This document shows positions 26,482 to 34,963 of a stretch of 64,000 nucleotides of DNA, piece by piece. The notes beneath the pieces are model-generated. The model worked only from the letters and a program-made list of their open reading frames with translations, ran no database searches and was not told the origin of the DNA. Made by a program: the position numbers and the translations under genes. Position 1 is the first letter of the stretch, and each line of letters starts with the position of its first letter. The stretch comes from Streptomyces sp. TRM68367 (GTDB lineage Bacteria > Actinomycetota > Actinomycetes > Streptomycetales > Streptomycetaceae), in NCBI RefSeq assembly GCF_014495685.1, contig NZ_JACTVI010000026.1:30979-94978 (forward strand). The letters run 5' to 3'.

Positions 26482-27087
26482 GTGGGCACAGTCGTCGACG
26501 ACGCAGCCTCCGTGGAGTTCCATGCCTTCTTCGAGCGTCACTACGCGGAACTGTCCAGGCTCGCCTGTCTGTTGACGGGTGAGCGGGACACCGCCGACGA
26601 CCTGGCGGCGGACGCGTTGCTGGCGCTGTGGCACCGCTGGGACCGGGTGCGCGCGGCCGACCACCCGGCGGCGTACGCGCGCGGAGTGGTCGCCAACCTG
26701 GCCCGCACCCGCATCCGCAGTGCGGTGCGGGAGCGGCGGCGCATCGCGCTGTTCTGGTCCCAGCGCGAGGAGAACACCGAGAACCCGGACGTGGCGGGCG
26801 TGGTCGATGTGCAGGGGGCGCTGCGCAGACTGCCGTTCCGGAAACGGGCCTGCGTGGTGCTGCGGCACGCCTTCGACCTCTCGGAGAAGGACACCGCGCT
26901 CGCCCTCGGCGTGTCGGTGGGTACGGTGAAGAGCCAGACCTCGAAGGGAATGGCCGAACTGCAACGGTTGCTGGGCACACAAGAAGTCCCGCAGAAGGTT
27001 CATGCGGCGGTGGGGGCACCTCCCCGCTCGAACGAGGCGATGAGCTCGGGGGATCGTACCGGCGAGGCCCGAGGATGGGACCGATGA
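26482..27087 (+). CDS. ECF-type RNA polymerase sigma factor (SigE-like)
   Basis: The 201-residue sigma factor starts at a GTG at 26482, preceded by GAGGAGAG. Region 2 covers FFERHYAELSRLACLLTGER and ADDLAADALLALWHRWDRVR. Region 4 shows LPFRKRACVVLRHAFDLSEK and LALGVSVGTVKSQTSKGMAE. It overlaps the next gene by ATGA, so its product is made together with a membrane partner. The last ~30 residues (from VGAPPRSNEAM) are encoded by DNA resembling a dispersed Streptomyces repeat, so the original C-terminus may have been replaced. Confidence 0.9.
   Translation: MGTVVDDAASVEFHAFFERHYAELSRLACLLTGERDTADDLAADALLALWHRWDRVRAADHPAAYARGVVANLARTRIRSAVRERRRIALFWSQREENTENPDVAGVVDVQGALRRLPFRKRACVVLRHAFDLSEKDTALALGVSVGTVKSQTSKGMAELQRLLGTQEVPQKVHAAVGAPPRSNEAMSSGDRTGEARGWDR
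27009..27056 (+). repeat. Dispersed repeat-like sequence inside the sigma gene 3' end
   Basis: The segment GTGGGGGCACCTCCCCGCTC then GAACGAGGCGATGAGCTCGG resembles the GGGGG-CACCTCC-CGCTCGAGCGAAGCCGAGAG family found in many Streptomyces intergenic regions (recollection). A related element lies at 41226-41304. It is read in frame by the sigma factor and ends about 30 bp before its stop. Confidence 0.45.
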
Positions 27088-27926
27088 CCATGCGGCGGGA
27101 CGTGCACGAGGAGCTGCGCGCCCGGCTGCACCAGGCGGCCGGGACGCACGAGCCGGACCGGGCCCGCATCCTGGCCCGCGTGGAGCGCGGCATGGCCGGC
27201 CCCGAGCGCGACGGCCACCGGGCGGCACGTCCGCCCGTGTGGGGCTGGGCGCGGGTGGTGAGCGCCACGGCCGCGGTCGCGGGCGTGCTGGCGGTCGGCG
27301 GGTACGCGGTCGCGTCCGCCGTACGGGACGACGCTCCCCCGCAGCAGCAGGTTGCGGTCTCGCCGACACTCACGCCGACGCCGGAGGGGAGCCACCGCGC
27401 AGCCGAGCCGCCGGTGGACCCGGCACCGCCCGAGGAGACCCGCGAGCCGTCCACGCCCGCCGCGCCCCGCACGACCGCGCGCCCGCCCGCACAGCCGCCC
27501 GCCGCCACCGGCGCCGCGGACGGACCGCTGTGGTCGGACGGCTCGGTCGATCCGCACAGCAACGACTTCTGGGCGCAGAGCAACATCACCCTCCGCACCA
27601 GCGAGCGGCTGACCGCGCTGACCGTGCAGTTGAAGGTCGCGCAGACCGGCGGGGTCTCCGACGCGGGTGCCTGGCGTTCGCTGCCCGAGCAGGACTTCAC
27701 CCTCACCGTCGGCGAGCAGGACGGCTTCCTCGTCTACACCTGGACCCTCAAGGCGGGCCGTACGGTCGCGCCGGGCGACTGGGTGTTCGCCGGGCAGTAC
27801 GACCATGCGCGCGGCGGCCGGGACGCCGGCGGCGACCGCTACACCGCGACGGGCACCGCGGGCTCCGGACAGCTCGCCGTGGGCGGCGATTTCGCGGCCC
27901 GGGGCGACGGCGAGGGCGACTCGTGA
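27084..27926 (+). CDS. Single-pass membrane protein, probable sigma-factor partner
   Basis: The 280-residue protein starts at the ATG overlapping the sigma stop. A charged cytoplasmic N-terminus (about 50 residues, VHEELRARLHQAAG, RARILARVERGMAG) precedes one membrane helix (about 52-75, VSATAAVAGVLAVGGYAVAS). A long Pro/Thr/Ala-rich extracytoplasmic stretch (about 90-145) and a beta-rich C-terminal domain (DGPLWSDGSVDPHSNDFWAQ onward) follow. The layout fits a membrane anti-sigma-like regulator coupled to an ECF sigma, but no ZAS zinc motif is visible. The function is inferred from position. Confidence 0.75.
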   Translation: MTMRRDVHEELRARLHQAAGTHEPDRARILARVERGMAGPERDGHRAARPPVWGWARVVSATAAVAGVLAVGGYAVASAVRDDAPPQQQVAVSPTLTPTPEGSHRAAEPPVDPAPPEETREPSTPAAPRTTARPPAQPPAATGAADGPLWSDGSVDPHSNDFWAQSNITLRTSERLTALTVQLKVAQTGGVSDAGAWRSLPEQDFTLTVGEQDGFLVYTWTLKAGRTVAPGDWVFAGQYDHARGGRDAGGDRYTATGTAGSGQLAVGGDFAARGDGEGDS

Positions 27927-27963
27927 AGAATCCCTGAAGACGCCCCCCTCGGCCGGTCGGCAG

Positions 27964-27997
27964 AACGCCCCCGCCGATCACCAGCGGCGGGGGCGTT
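27964..27997 (+). terminator. Terminator after the sigma/membrane-protein pair
   Basis: AACGCCCCCGCCG (27964-27976) pairs exactly with CGGCGGGGGCGTT (27985-27997), a 13-bp stem with an 8-nt loop ending in TT. It sits between the convergent membrane-protein gene and carboxylesterase remnant. Confidence 0.8.
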
Positions 27998-28015
27998 CCT
28001 CCATCGGGAGCCCGG

Positions 28016-28564
28016 TCAGCCGGTGGCGGCGACCGCGTCCCACAGTGCGCAGTGGTGGGCGGTGGTGAAGTCACCGCCCGGGCGCGGCCCGCCGGCCGAC
28101 GCGGCCTGCAGCACCGTCACCTCGCCCGGCCGGACGCGCTGGTCGGCCATGTCGGGCAGGCCGGGGGCGCGGGGCACTCCGTGGGCGACGAACGACGACC
28201 AGGTGCGCAGGCAGTCCAGCACGGCGCCGGAGTCGGAGTCCGTGCAGCCCAGGGCCTCGGCGAAGGAACGGCCGGTGGTCTCGGCGTCCTTGACGGGGAT
28301 GGCCGCGCAGTCGCGATAGGAGGCGGACTGACTGATCGCGGCCCGGAACAGGCCGCGTGCGGGCGGCGAGGCCAGCTGGGTGCACACGGCACGGCCGCCC
28401 GAGGACTCCCCGGTGGTCTGGCCCCGGACCGGACCGGCGGTGGTCCGGATCACCGGGGGTTCGTCCAACCCGGTCCGCGGGGCAGCGGAGACGGAGGCAG
28501 GCGTGAGCACGGCAAGCGGGGTCGCGAGACACGCTGCGGCGGCTGTGCGACGGGCTCGGAACAT
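28016..28564 (-). pseudogene. Secreted carboxylesterase with internal deletions
   Basis: The frame is open for 182 codons, but the protein is a shortened type-B carboxylesterase (normally about 500 residues). It has a signal peptide (TAAAACLATPLAVLTPASVS), the typical start PPVIRTTAGPVRGQTTG, then directly the post-nucleophile region ESSGGRAVCTQLASPPARGL and FRAAISQSASYRDC. It jumps again to a C-terminal piece. The Ser-elbow reads ESSGG where GESAGG is expected, and most of the catalytic domain is missing. It is probably inactive. The deletions are in frame, so a product may still be made. Confidence 0.7.
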
Positions 28565-28665
28565 GTGGGGGGAACCGTCCTTCCACCGCTCCGCAGTGGG
28601 GCAGCGCTGAAAGGATATTGATGTCTCAAGCTCTTGCGGGAGCGAATGCTCAATTGCGTGGTCCC

Positions 28666-29688
28666 CTAGTCCCAGGAGTTGCCGGCGGACACGGTCGACG
28701 AGCCCAGCTTCGCCGGGCCCCCCTTGTTGTCCACGGCGCGGTTCCCTTCGAGCCGCGCCTTACCCGTGGCGAAGTAGAAACCGGCCCCCCTGTTGGCGTG
28801 GGCGGTGTTGCGGCGGACGGCGCCGGCGCCGGTGTTGGTGTTCTCGGTGAAGCCGTTGCCGGTGTTGTCCCAGGCCGCGTTGCCGGTGACGGTGTGCGCG
28901 ACGGAGGCGCCCCCGCCGCCCAGCTTGAAGCCGTTGCCGTTGCCCTCGAAGGCGGGGTCCCGCCAGCGGTTGTGGCCGTTGCCGTAGGCGCGGGAGTCCT
29001 CGACGGTGACCGGCGAGGAGAACTGCCACAGGTCGAGGCCGTCGTCGGAGTTGTCGTAGAGCCGGGCCCCGGTGACCCGGTTGCCGGTGCCGGAGCCGAA
29101 CTTGACGGCGATACCGTCGGCGTTGCGGCCATGGCCCGCCGGGTCGTAGTTGCCGTGGCTGTCCAGGTTCTGCACGAGGTTGTTCACCGTGTTGTCGCCG
29201 CGCAGCGTGAACCCGGTGTCGCCGTTGTCCGCCGTGACGAGGTTCCGGAAGAGGCCGCCGGTGGAGGAGGTGACGACCAGGCCCTGGGCCGGGGAGTTGC
29301 GGAAGGTGAGGTCCTCGACCGTCCAGTGGCTGCCGTGAATGGCGGCCAGCCAGGAGCCGTCGGGCAGCCGGGAGCCGTCGATGCGCACCTGCTCCCCGTC
29401 GTACGCGCGCAGCGTGATCCGGTGCGCCGCGGTGCCGCTGGCCGTCGACCGCAGGGTGGCCGTCGGGTGGTAGGTGCCGCCGTGCACCTCGATGACGGCG
29501 CCCGCGGCCACGTCCCGCACGGCCGACTCCAGCTGCGCGGTGGTGGACACGGTGACCGTGGCCGACGCGGCCCGGGCGCCGCCGTCGGTCAGTCCGAGGT
29601 AGAAGCCGCCCGCCCCCGCGGCACAGGCCACCGCGGCGGCGAGGGAGAGGGTGCGCGTCCTGCGATGGCGTCCGGAGCTGAGCCGCAC
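28666..29688 (-). CDS. Secreted pectate lyase, PL9-like right-handed beta-helix
   Basis: About 340 residues from the GTG at 29688, which follows AAAGGAA. A signal/anchor (TLSLAAAVACAAGAGGFYLG) is followed by a parallel beta-helix: VSTTAQLESAVRDVAAGAVI, HGGTYHPTATLRS, then repeated turns such as NADGIAVKFGSGTGNRVTGA, RLYDNSDDGLDLWQFSSPVT, NGNGFKLGG and NTGNGFTENTN. The ordered N-x-D-G pattern matches PL9 pectate lyases, which cleave polygalacturonate by Ca-dependent beta-elimination. It is divergent from a GH43 gene and opens the pectin island. Confidence 0.85.
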   Translation of the reverse strand: MRLSSGRHRRTRTLSLAAAVACAAGAGGFYLGLTDGGARAASATVTVSTTAQLESAVRDVAAGAVIEVHGGTYHPTATLRSTASGTAAHRITLRAYDGEQVRIDGSRLPDGSWLAAIHGSHWTVEDLTFRNSPAQGLVVTSSTGGLFRNLVTADNGDTGFTLRGDNTVNNLVQNLDSHGNYDPAGHGRNADGIAVKFGSGTGNRVTGARLYDNSDDGLDLWQFSSPVTVEDSRAYGNGHNRWRDPAFEGNGNGFKLGGGGASVAHTVTGNAAWDNTGNGFTENTNTGAGAVRRNTAHANRGAGFYFATGKARLEGNRAVDNKGGPAKLGSSTVSAGNSWD

Positions 29689-29846
29689 GGAGCGTTCCTT
29701 TCCTAGGGGGCAGTCCTGGCGCACGGCTCCGGAAGACCATTCCAAAAGCCGGGGAGGACACGGGCCGGCGGGGCCACACCGGCCCGTGTCTGCCCTCCGG
29801 TCGCCGCCGTGGCCGGAAAGGGTTGCCGCACAGCCCCGAAAGCCAC

Positions 29847-29857
29847 CGAAACTTTCG
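29847..29857. promoter_or_regulatory. CGAAACTTTCG palindrome upstream of the GH43 gene
   Basis: A perfect odd palindrome, CGAAA-C-TTTCG, lies in the 270-bp divergent region between the PL9 and GH43 genes, 102 bp before the GH43 start. CGAAA/TTTCG half-sites are known from promoters of Streptomyces plant-polysaccharide hydrolase genes (xylanases), so it is a good candidate operator. The rest of the region has no coding signal. Confidence 0.5.
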
Positions 29858-29959
29858 ATCCCTCTCGCTCACCTGCACACCAATTGACGCACCGCCCCTG
29901 GCCGGTGAGACTCCCAAGGCCCCTTCAACAGAATCCCCCAGACTCCCACAGGAAGTGTC

Positions 29960-32176
29960 ATGCGCTCCCGCACCGTTCGCACGCTTCTTCTCCCGCTCCT
30001 GGCCCTTCCCGCCCTCCTGCTGTCCCTGCTGACCGCGCCACCCAGTACCGCAGACTCCGGAGCACCACCCGTGAAGCAGCCCAAGTACGCCGGCTATCTC
30101 TTCGCCTACTTCACCGGCGAGGGGACCGCCGACGGCGAGCAGATCCGCTACGCCCTCAGCCGGGGCAACGACCCGCTGCACTGGCGTGAGCTGAACGCCG
30201 GCAAGCCGGTGCTGTCCTCCACCATCGGCGAGAAGGGGCTGCGCGACCCGTTCGTGATCCGCGCCCCCGAGGGCGACAAGTTCTACATGATCGCCACCGA
30301 CCTGCGGATGTACCGGGGCAGCAGCGGCAGCTGGGACGAGGTCCAGCGGCACGGCAGCAAGTCGATCATGGTGTGGGAGTCCACGGACCTGGTCCACTGG
30401 ACCGACCAGCGCCTGGTGAAGGTCGCCCCGGACAACGCGGGCAACACCTGGGCGCCGGAGGCCTACTGGGACGACTCGCTCGGTGAGTTCGTGGTCTTCT
30501 GGGCGTCGAAGCTGTACGCGGCCGACGACCCGGACCACAAGGGCAACACGTACAACAAGATGCTGTACGCGACCACGAAGGACTTCCGCACCTTCAGCGA
30601 GCCCAAGGTCTGGAACGACCCCGGCTACTCGGTCATCGACTCCACGGTGGTGAAGGACAAGGGCACCTACTACCGCTACACCAAGGACGAGCGCAACCCG
30701 TCGTCCAGCTCCCCCTGTTCGAAGTTCATCACCGCCGAGAAGTCCACGTCGCTGACCTCGACGAAGTACGACTTCGTCGCGGACTGCATCGGCAAGGGCG
30801 CGATGAACCAGGGTGAGGGTCCCACGATCTTCAAGTCCAACACCGAGAAGAAGTGGTACCTGTTCATCGACGAGTACGGCGGCCGCGGCTACATCCCGTT
30901 CGAGACGACCGACCTGTCCTCCGGCAAGTGGACCCCGTCCACCGACTACCAGCTGCCGGCGAGCCCCCGGCACGGCACCGTCATGCCGGTGACGCAGGAG
31001 GAGTACGACCGGCTGCTGGCCGCGTACCCGCAGAGCCCCACGTCGGTCGTGGACGCCACCGCGCGGGACCAGAAGGGGTACTCGATCGTCACGGAGAGCG
31101 CCTCGAAGGTCGTCCTGCCGATGGAGCCGGGCGCCGACCTGCGCGGTCTCGCCCCGAAGCTGTGGGTCGGTGAGGGCGCCACGGTCAGCCCGCGCTCCGG
31201 CACCCGGCGCGACTTCCGCAAGCCGCAGACATACACGGTGACGGGGGCCGACGGCGCCAAGCGCACCTGGACCGTGGAGGCGGTGCGCACCCGCAGTCCG
31301 ATGCTGCCCGGCCTGAACGCCGACCCCGACGTGCACTACCTCAACGGCGAGTACTGGATCTACCCGACGACGGACGGCTTCCAGGGCTGGAGCGGCACGA
31401 AGTTCAAGGCGTACTCGTCGAAGGACCTGGTCCACTGGAAGGACCACGGCGTCATCGTCGACCTCGGTCCGGACGTGAGCTGGGCCGACAAGAACGCCTG
31501 GGCACCGGCGATCGCCGAACGGAACGGCAAGTACTACTTCTACTTCTGCGCCGAGCAGCAGATCGGCGTGGCGGTGGCCGACTCCCCCGCGGGCCCCTTC
31601 AAGGACGCGCTGGGCAAGCCGCTGGTGGCCAAGGGCGGTTCGTTCCAGGGCCAGATGATCGACCCGTCCGTGTTCACGGACGACGACGGGCAGGCGTATC
31701 TGTACTGGGGCAACGGCCGCGGCTATGTCGTCCCGCTGAACGACGACATGGTGTCGTTCGACGCATCGAAGGTGAAGGACATCACCCCGGCGAACTTCCG
31801 CGAGGGCGCCTTCGTGATCAAGCGGCAGGGCACCTACTACTACATGTGGTCCGAGGACGACACCCGCAGCGAGAACTACCACGTGGCGTACGCCACGGGA
31901 CCGTCCCCGCTGGGCCCGTGGACCAAGAAGGGGACGATCCTGCAGAAGCGCCCCGAGTACGGCATCCTCGGCACGGGCCACCACTCGGTGGTGAACGCCC
32001 CCGGCACCGACGACTGGTACATCGTCTACCACCGGTTCGCCCTGAACGGCCCCGGTAGGCCGGGCGGTGACGGCATGCACCGCGAGACCACCATCGACCG
32101 GATGGAGTTCGCGGCGGACGGCACGATCAAGCCGGTGGTGCCGACGCTGGAGGGGATCAAGCCGGTCCGGCGCTGA
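29960..32176 (+). CDS. Secreted two-domain GH43 glycosidase
   Basis: The 738-residue exported protein starts with a clear signal peptide (TLLLPLLALPALLLSLLTAP). Residues about 40-345 resemble a GH43-type five-bladed propeller (YLFAYFTGEGTADGEQIRYA, GLRDPFVIRAPEGDKFYMIA). After a linker, residues about 445-735 form a second, clearer GH43 domain: SPMLPGLNADPDVHYLNGEY (catalytic base Asp), MIDPSVFTDDDGQAYLYWGN, FREGAFVIKRQGTYYYMWSE (acid Glu) and GTGHHSVVN. Such enzymes release arabinose or xylose from side chains, fitting the neighbouring pectinases. Its stop abuts that of the convergent esterase gene. Confidence 0.9.
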   Translation: MRSRTVRTLLLPLLALPALLLSLLTAPPSTADSGAPPVKQPKYAGYLFAYFTGEGTADGEQIRYALSRGNDPLHWRELNAGKPVLSSTIGEKGLRDPFVIRAPEGDKFYMIATDLRMYRGSSGSWDEVQRHGSKSIMVWESTDLVHWTDQRLVKVAPDNAGNTWAPEAYWDDSLGEFVVFWASKLYAADDPDHKGNTYNKMLYATTKDFRTFSEPKVWNDPGYSVIDSTVVKDKGTYYRYTKDERNPSSSSPCSKFITAEKSTSLTSTKYDFVADCIGKGAMNQGEGPTIFKSNTEKKWYLFIDEYGGRGYIPFETTDLSSGKWTPSTDYQLPASPRHGTVMPVTQEEYDRLLAAYPQSPTSVVDATARDQKGYSIVTESASKVVLPMEPGADLRGLAPKLWVGEGATVSPRSGTRRDFRKPQTYTVTGADGAKRTWTVEAVRTRSPMLPGLNADPDVHYLNGEYWIYPTTDGFQGWSGTKFKAYSSKDLVHWKDHGVIVDLGPDVSWADKNAWAPAIAERNGKYYFYFCAEQQIGVAVADSPAGPFKDALGKPLVAKGGSFQGQMIDPSVFTDDDGQAYLYWGNGRGYVVPLNDDMVSFDASKVKDITPANFREGAFVIKRQGTYYYMWSEDDTRSENYHVAYATGPSPLGPWTKKGTILQKRPEYGILGTGHHSVVNAPGTDDWYIVYHRFALNGPGRPGGDGMHRETTIDRMEFAADGTIKPVVPTLEGIKPVRR

Positions 32177-33244
32177 TCACAGGATCTCGCCGAGCCAGGC
32201 GAACACCTCGTCCTGCATACGGTCGTTGAAGACGTGGCCCGCCTCGGGCCACGTCTTCACGCGTAACCACTCCTCCGCGCCGCGCGAGCGCCACACGGCC
32301 CGCATTCTGTCGTACGCCGCCCGCACGCCGTCGGCCGGGAACAGCCGGTCGAGGCCGCCGTCGAAGAACAGCATCGGCCGGGGTGCCGCGATGCTCGCCA
32401 CGTCGGGGAAGTCGAGGTGGCGGGGCAGTCCGGGGTGGAGCATGTAGTAGGCGGACTGGCCGCGCAGGATGTTGTTGCCGGGCACGAGGACGTCTTTCAG
32501 CCCGGTCATCCAGCACACGCAGGCCGCCGCCGCGATGTCGTCGCTCAGGGCGGCGGTCTGCCAGGCCCGGTACGCACCCATGGAGAAACCGAGGGCTGCG
32601 ACCCGGCGGGCGTCCACCCGGTCGAGGCCCGCGAGGAACGCGGCGGCCCGCTGGTCCTCGCGGGCCATGAGCCCGGCGAGCGAGGAGCCCAGGTGGTAGA
32701 GGGTGCTGGCCAGGGCCTGCTGCTGCTCGTGGACGAGGGGCCCGCGGTCGCCCCAGCCGAGGGCGTCCAGGCACAGCACGACGTGTCCGCGCCGGGCGAG
32801 TTCGTCGCCGGGGAACCGCCCGCCGAAGTGCTGCCCGGCCCACTCCCGGGCGGAGCCGAGGCGGCCGTCGTCGTACCAGGGCCGGACGAGTTTCTCCTTG
32901 CCGATGTCGAACCTGCTCCCGTGGTCGTGCAGGAGGAGGACGGCCGGGAAGGGGCCGGTGCCGTGCGGGGTGAGCAGGGCGCCGCGGACGCGTTCGTACC
33001 GGGTGAGCGAGACGGTCACCAACTGCCGTGTGTATCCGTCGGCTTCGGAGACCTCGCCGAACTCCGGGTCGTACGGCGTTTCGTCCTGCCGCTCGACGAG
33101 CAGCAGTTCCTCGACCTTGGCGCGGGCGGCGCGGCGCCAGGCGGCGAAGTCGCGCACGGGTGAGGTGCCCCAGGCGAGCGGAAAGGTGAGCTCGTCGTTG
33201 AGCGCCCGGTGGAAGCCGGGGAGACCGGGAACCTCCTCACCCAT
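32177..33244 (-). CDS. Alpha/beta hydrolase, acetyl-esterase-like (Abhydrolase_7 group)
   Basis: About 355 residues from MGEEVPGLPGF, with GGAGG upstream. No signal peptide is evident. The core shows PFPAVLLLHDHGSRFDIGKE, VVLCLDALGWGDRGP, the nucleophile elbow VAALGFSMGAYRAWQ (Ser), the acid region PMLFFDGGLDRLFPADGV, and the His in WPEAGHVFNDRMQDEV. This is the dienelactone-hydrolase/glucuronoyl or acetyl-xylan-esterase-like group often found with sugar-polymer loci. In this setting it probably deacylates imported pectin fragments. Confidence 0.82.
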   Translation of the reverse strand: MGEEVPGLPGFHRALNDELTFPLAWGTSPVRDFAAWRRAARAKVEELLLVERQDETPYDPEFGEVSEADGYTRQLVTVSLTRYERVRGALLTPHGTGPFPAVLLLHDHGSRFDIGKEKLVRPWYDDGRLGSAREWAGQHFGGRFPGDELARRGHVVLCLDALGWGDRGPLVHEQQQALASTLYHLGSSLAGLMAREDQRAAAFLAGLDRVDARRVAALGFSMGAYRAWQTAALSDDIAAAACVCWMTGLKDVLVPGNNILRGQSAYYMLHPGLPRHLDFPDVASIAAPRPMLFFDGGLDRLFPADGVRAAYDRMRAVWRSRGAEEWLRVKTWPEAGHVFNDRMQDEVFAWLGEIL

Positions 33245-33248
33245 GCCC

Positions 33249-33763
33249 CTACGGCCTCCCGGCACCGGCGTGCCGCAGCACGTACCGCTCGACGGCCGAC
33301 GGGGACGTGAAGGCGCGGTAGCCGTACACGTCGGCCGGGTGCCAGCCGACCGCGTCGGTCAGGCCGAGGCCGCTCGCCACCGCGCCCAGGCGGGCGGGCC
33401 GCCCGTTGAACCAGGACCCGGTGTCACGGACGTGCTCGCCTCCGCAGGCCGCGAGCACGACGGACGGCTCGCCCCCTGGATAGCGGAAGACATTGCGCTC
33501 GGAGAAGATCGCGGACTCCAGCCGTTGATGTCGCCGACGACCCGGATCAACTTGGGCGCGCTGGGGTCACCGCCGTTCGCGAGGGCCTCCTTCAGCTCCG
33601 CGCGCGTGTCCACCGTCCAGGTCCGGCCACCCGCCCCGCCGGTGGTGCCGGGCCCGGTGGAGGCCCAGCCGACGGGTTCCCGCTCGGCGGCGGAGTCGGC
33701 AGAGGCGGCAGAAACCGGCCAGCACAGACACATGCAGGCGAGGAGTACGGCCACCCTACGCAT
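33249..33763 (-). pseudogene. PL1 pectate lyase with catalytic centre deleted
   Basis: The 5' part encodes a signal peptide (VAVLLACMCLCWPVSAASAD) and a PL1 start: GWASTGPGTTGGAGGRTWTV and GDPSAPKLIRVVGDINGW. At about 33520 it jumps into a different frame carrying only the C-terminal part: LESAIFSERNVFRYPGGEPS, ACGGEHVRDTGSWFNGRPAR, DAVGWHPADVYGYRAFTSPS. The whole parallel beta-helix with the calcium and Arg catalytic sites is missing. Its start overlaps the CE8 gene stop by 8 bp, so it was once the second gene of that unit. Confidence 0.85.
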
Positions 33764-34880
33764 GGGGCCGCCAGTCGCCGAGGTACACCTCTCTCGTGTG
33801 CAGCGCGGCCTCGGCAGAGGTCAGTTGAGGCCGGTTCTGGGGAACGCTGATCTCGGCGCCGGGCCCGGTGTTGCGGTACTCGGCGAAGCGCTGGTCCTGC
33901 CAGGGGTGGGCGTCGCGCATGTTGGCGTAGGGCGCGACCGCGTCGATGCCGGGGCCCAGCCAGGTCTCCCGGACCGTGAGCATCGGGTGGGCGGTGGTGC
34001 TGGAGCTGGGCACCCAGGGGCGGGCCACCTTGTAGTGGGCGTCGGGGGCCTCGCTCGTCACCCGGCCGCGCAGGACCAGGTAGCCGTGCGGGTTGGCGCC
34101 CTCCGTGGAGGGGGCGAAGACGAAGCCGTAGGGGGCCGAGGAGAGGTCGGTGCGGTTGAGGGTGCGGAAGTGGCAGTGCTCGTAGACAGCCGTGGCCCGG
34201 CCGAAGACGAAGTCGACGTCGCCCTCGACGTAGCAGTGGGCGAAGTACTGGCGGGCGAAGAGGGCGGAGGAGTTGGAGTCGGCGTACAGGGTGTCCTGGT
34301 GGCCGAGGAAGCGGCAGTGGTGGAAGGCCGAGCGGTCGCCCTGCACCTTGATGGCGACGGCCTGGGTGCCGCTGATCTCGGGGTGCTCGGCGCGCAGGAA
34401 GTCGTTGGCGAAAGTGATCCGGTGGGCGGTGAAGCCGTCTCCCCGCACGGTGGTGGTGGCCGAGCCGGTGGTGCCGTAGGTGCCGGAGCCGTCGGGCTTC
34501 GGGGTGCCGGCCGCGTTGTCGTAGACGATGACGACGTCACGCGGGCCGTCGCCGGCGCCGAGCCAGGTCATCTCCGTGCGGGAGCGGTCGGCGGAGACCG
34601 TCTCGCGATACGTTCCCGGCGCGATGACGAGGGTCCAGCCGCTGCCGGTCGCGGCGGTCACTGCGGCCTGGACGGAGGTGAAGTCGCCCCGGCCGTGCGG
34701 GTCGACGTACAGGGTCTGTGCGTTCAGGCGGGCGGCCGGGGAGCCGTAGCGGCCGAACGGGCGGGTTGGCGCGGCGGCTTGCGCGGGCGCCGAAGCGACG
34801 CCGAGTGCGGCGCCGGCACCGGCGGTCGCCAGCAGGAAACCCCTTCTGGACAGGGGAAGGCGGAGGCGGGGCGAGGCCAT
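33756..34880 (-). CDS. Secreted pectin methylesterase (CE8)
   Basis: The 374-residue exported enzyme demethylates pectin. Its twin-arginine signal (SRRGFLLATAGAGAALGVAS) suggests export folded through Tat. CE8 marks are LYVDPHGRGDFTSVQAAVTA, IAPGTYRETV, GTQAVAIKVQGDRSAFHHCR, FLGHQDTLYAD with the first catalytic Asp, YVEGDVDFVFGRATAVYEHC with the second Asp, and ARPWVPSSST. It is followed by the broken pectate lyase gene. Demethylation prepares substrate for the PL1/PL9 lyases. Confidence 0.93.
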   Translation of the reverse strand: MASPRLRLPLSRRGFLLATAGAGAALGVASAPAQAAAPTRPFGRYGSPAARLNAQTLYVDPHGRGDFTSVQAAVTAATGSGWTLVIAPGTYRETVSADRSRTEMTWLGAGDGPRDVVIVYDNAAGTPKPDGSGTYGTTGSATTTVRGDGFTAHRITFANDFLRAEHPEISGTQAVAIKVQGDRSAFHHCRFLGHQDTLYADSNSSALFARQYFAHCYVEGDVDFVFGRATAVYEHCHFRTLNRTDLSSAPYGFVFAPSTEGANPHGYLVLRGRVTSEAPDAHYKVARPWVPSSSTTAHPMLTVRETWLGPGIDAVAPYANMRDAHPWQDQRFAEYRNTGPGAEISVPQNRPQLTSAEAALHTREVYLGDWRPHA

Positions 34881-34963
34881 GCGGGAGCTCCTTCGCGATG
34901 GTGCTGTTCGGGGGGTGGGGCCGGGGCGCCGTGCCCCGGCCCCGTCGGTTCAGCCGGCTGCGG

